Below the pieces are notes generated by a model. The model was not told where the DNA came from. It saw only the letters and a list, made by a program, of their open reading frames with translations, and did no database searches. Shown here piece by piece: positions 14,535 to 15,116 of a DNA stretch of 15,116 nucleotides. The position numbers and the translations under genes are program-made. This stretch comes from Bacilli bacterium (GTDB lineage: Bacteria; Bacillota_I; Bacilli_A; RF39; UBA660), in contig CAAHEM010000113.1 of assembly GCA_900772435.1 (NCBI GenBank), positions 1-15,116 of the forward strand. The letters run 5' to 3'. Position 1 is the first letter of the stretch. Each line of letters starts with the position of its first letter.

Positions 14535-14775
14535 AAAATGAATCTATGTTTACTTTAACTTTTCTATTACCCTCATTATAAGCTTTAGCTTGTATTAAAG
14601 TTTTAATACTAGTAGCAATTTTACCTTTTTTACCAATTACTCTACCCATATCAGCTTCTGATACAAGTATTTCAATAGTAGTATCATCATCACTACTAAA
14701 TTCTTGAACTTTAACTAAATCAGGTTCTTTAACTAATTTTTTAACTATTAATTCAGAAAATTCAACTAAATTCAT
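14533..14775 (-). CDS. khpA: KH-domain RNA-binding protein KhpA
   Basis: An 80-residue single KH domain with the RNA-binding GxxG loop GKKG at 48-51 (MGRVIGKKGKIATSIKTLI), the family's usual length. KhpA binds many RNAs, in some bacteria as a partner of KhpB (Jag/EloR), and affects division and envelope growth. It overlaps rpsP by one base (TAATG, the stop and start sharing an A), consistent with the conserved rpsP-khpA pair and coupled translation. Confidence 0.95.
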   Translation of the reverse strand: MNLVEFSELIVKKLVKEPDLVKVQEFSSDDDTTIEILVSEADMGRVIGKKGKIATSIKTLIQAKAYNEGNRKVKVNIDSF

Positions 14776-15044
14776 TATTTACTATTTTTAGATTTATGGA
14801 ATTCTTCCATAACACCTACTTCACTTAAAATATTCTTAGCTGTATCTGTAGGTTGAGCTCCTTCCTTAAGCCATTTTAAAGCTGCTTCTTTATCAACATT
14901 GTATTTAGTAGCTTCTAAAGGCATATAAGTTCCTATAGATTCAATAACATTACCATCTCTTTTAGCTCTAGAATCAGCTACTACAACACGATAGTAAGGT
15001 CTTTTCTTAGCTCCCATTCTTTTAAGTCTAATTTTAACTGCCAT
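14775..15044 (-). CDS. rpsP: 30S ribosomal protein S16
   Basis: An 89-residue protein beginning [20 protein letters not shown], the canonical S16 start, with [10 protein letters not shown] and IGTYMPL; Bacillus S16 is about 90 residues. It binds 16S rRNA and helps assemble the small subunit. A strong Shine-Dalgarno (GGAGGAG) lies a few bases upstream, and the gene has the clearest promoter in the window. khpA follows with a one-base overlap. Confidence 0.98.
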   Translation of the reverse strand: MAVKIRLKRMGAKKRPYYRVVVADSRAKRDGNVIESIGTYMPLEATKYNVDKEAALKWLKEGAQPTDTAKNILSEVGVMEEFHKSKNSK

Positions 15045-15069
15045 ATCTTTCTCCTCCTCAGTGATTAAT

Positions 15070-15098
15070 AATATACACTAATTTAAAAAGTATGTCAA
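15070..15098 (-). promoter_or_regulatory. Consensus sigma-A promoter of rpsP-khpA
   Basis: Minus strand perfect TTGACA (15093-15098), exactly 17 nt, then TATATT (15070-15075). The -35 hexamer is in the descending arm of a hairpin at the window edge. Transcription would begin near 15063, giving a leader of about 18 nt. Confidence 0.9.
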
Positions 15099-15116
15099 CC
15101 TTTTTTGGTTAACATA
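15085..15116 (-). terminator. Probable terminator of the gene upstream of rpsP, at window edge
   Basis: Minus strand 10-bp stem TATGTTAACC / GGTTGACATA (one G-U pair) with a six-A loop, then CTTTTT. The hairpin reaches the last base of the window and may be longer. The -35 of rpsP is within its descending arm. Confidence 0.6.

Noticed and set aside
1..15116. Mycoplasma-type genetic code (TGA as Trp), suggested by the low G+C
   Set aside because: TGA terminates the GerA and GerC subunits precisely at overlaps with the next ATG, and Trp is TGG in conserved positions.

Overview
The window is strongly AT-rich DNA. All genes read with the standard bacterial code: Trp is TGG, and TGA is used as a stop (for example at the end of the GerA and GerC subunits), so it is not a Mycoplasma code-4 genome. 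It carries a CotE-type spore coat protein and a complete gerA-type germinant receptor operon, so the organism is probably a very low-GC endospore-forming Bacillota. CotE points to the Bacilli side rather than Clostridia. I see no tRNA, rRNA, IS element, prophage or CRISPR array. The longest stretch without an annotated large gene is about 210 bases (6695-6907), and it holds a regulatory leader.

Layout. 36-7594 (all minus strand): a membrane-tethered thioredoxin-like protein; a membrane-tethered XRE regulator; a 553-residue J-domain protein; a stand-alone GdpP-type DHH/DHHA1 phosphodiesterase; cotE; an MsbA/LmrA-type ABC half-exporter preceded by a 30-codon leader ORF and a hairpin terminator; and a membrane-anchored protein of unknown function. 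7691-9259 (plus): an M48/HtpX-like membrane protease. 9285-10358 (minus): a membrane metallophosphoesterase. 10420-13978 (plus): the germinant receptor operon in the order A-C-B, with ATGA overlaps. 13993-15044 (minus): rpsP, khpA and, behind a terminator, an uncharacterised gene where rimM often lies.

Most intergenic gaps are tiny and do two jobs. Nearly every gene ends in an intrinsic terminator, often with its stop codon inside the stem. In several gaps the next gene's promoter lies within or directly after that hairpin.

The best candidate for a new regulatory system is the 5' leader of the ABC exporter (6695-6906). It has a consensus promoter, a 30-codon ORF with a strong Shine-Dalgarno, a 9-bp terminator whose U-run abuts the exporter's ribosome binding site, and a segment inside the ORF that can form 10 bp with the terminator's ascending arm. 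This is the arrangement expected for translation-controlled attenuation. A second long-range helix can bury the leader ORF's own start codon.

Functionally the window mixes spore formation and germination (cotE, gerA-C-B), nucleotide or envelope signalling (DHH phosphodiesterase, metallophosphoesterase, M48 protease, XRE-TM regulator), export (ABC) and ribosome biogenesis (rpsP, khpA).
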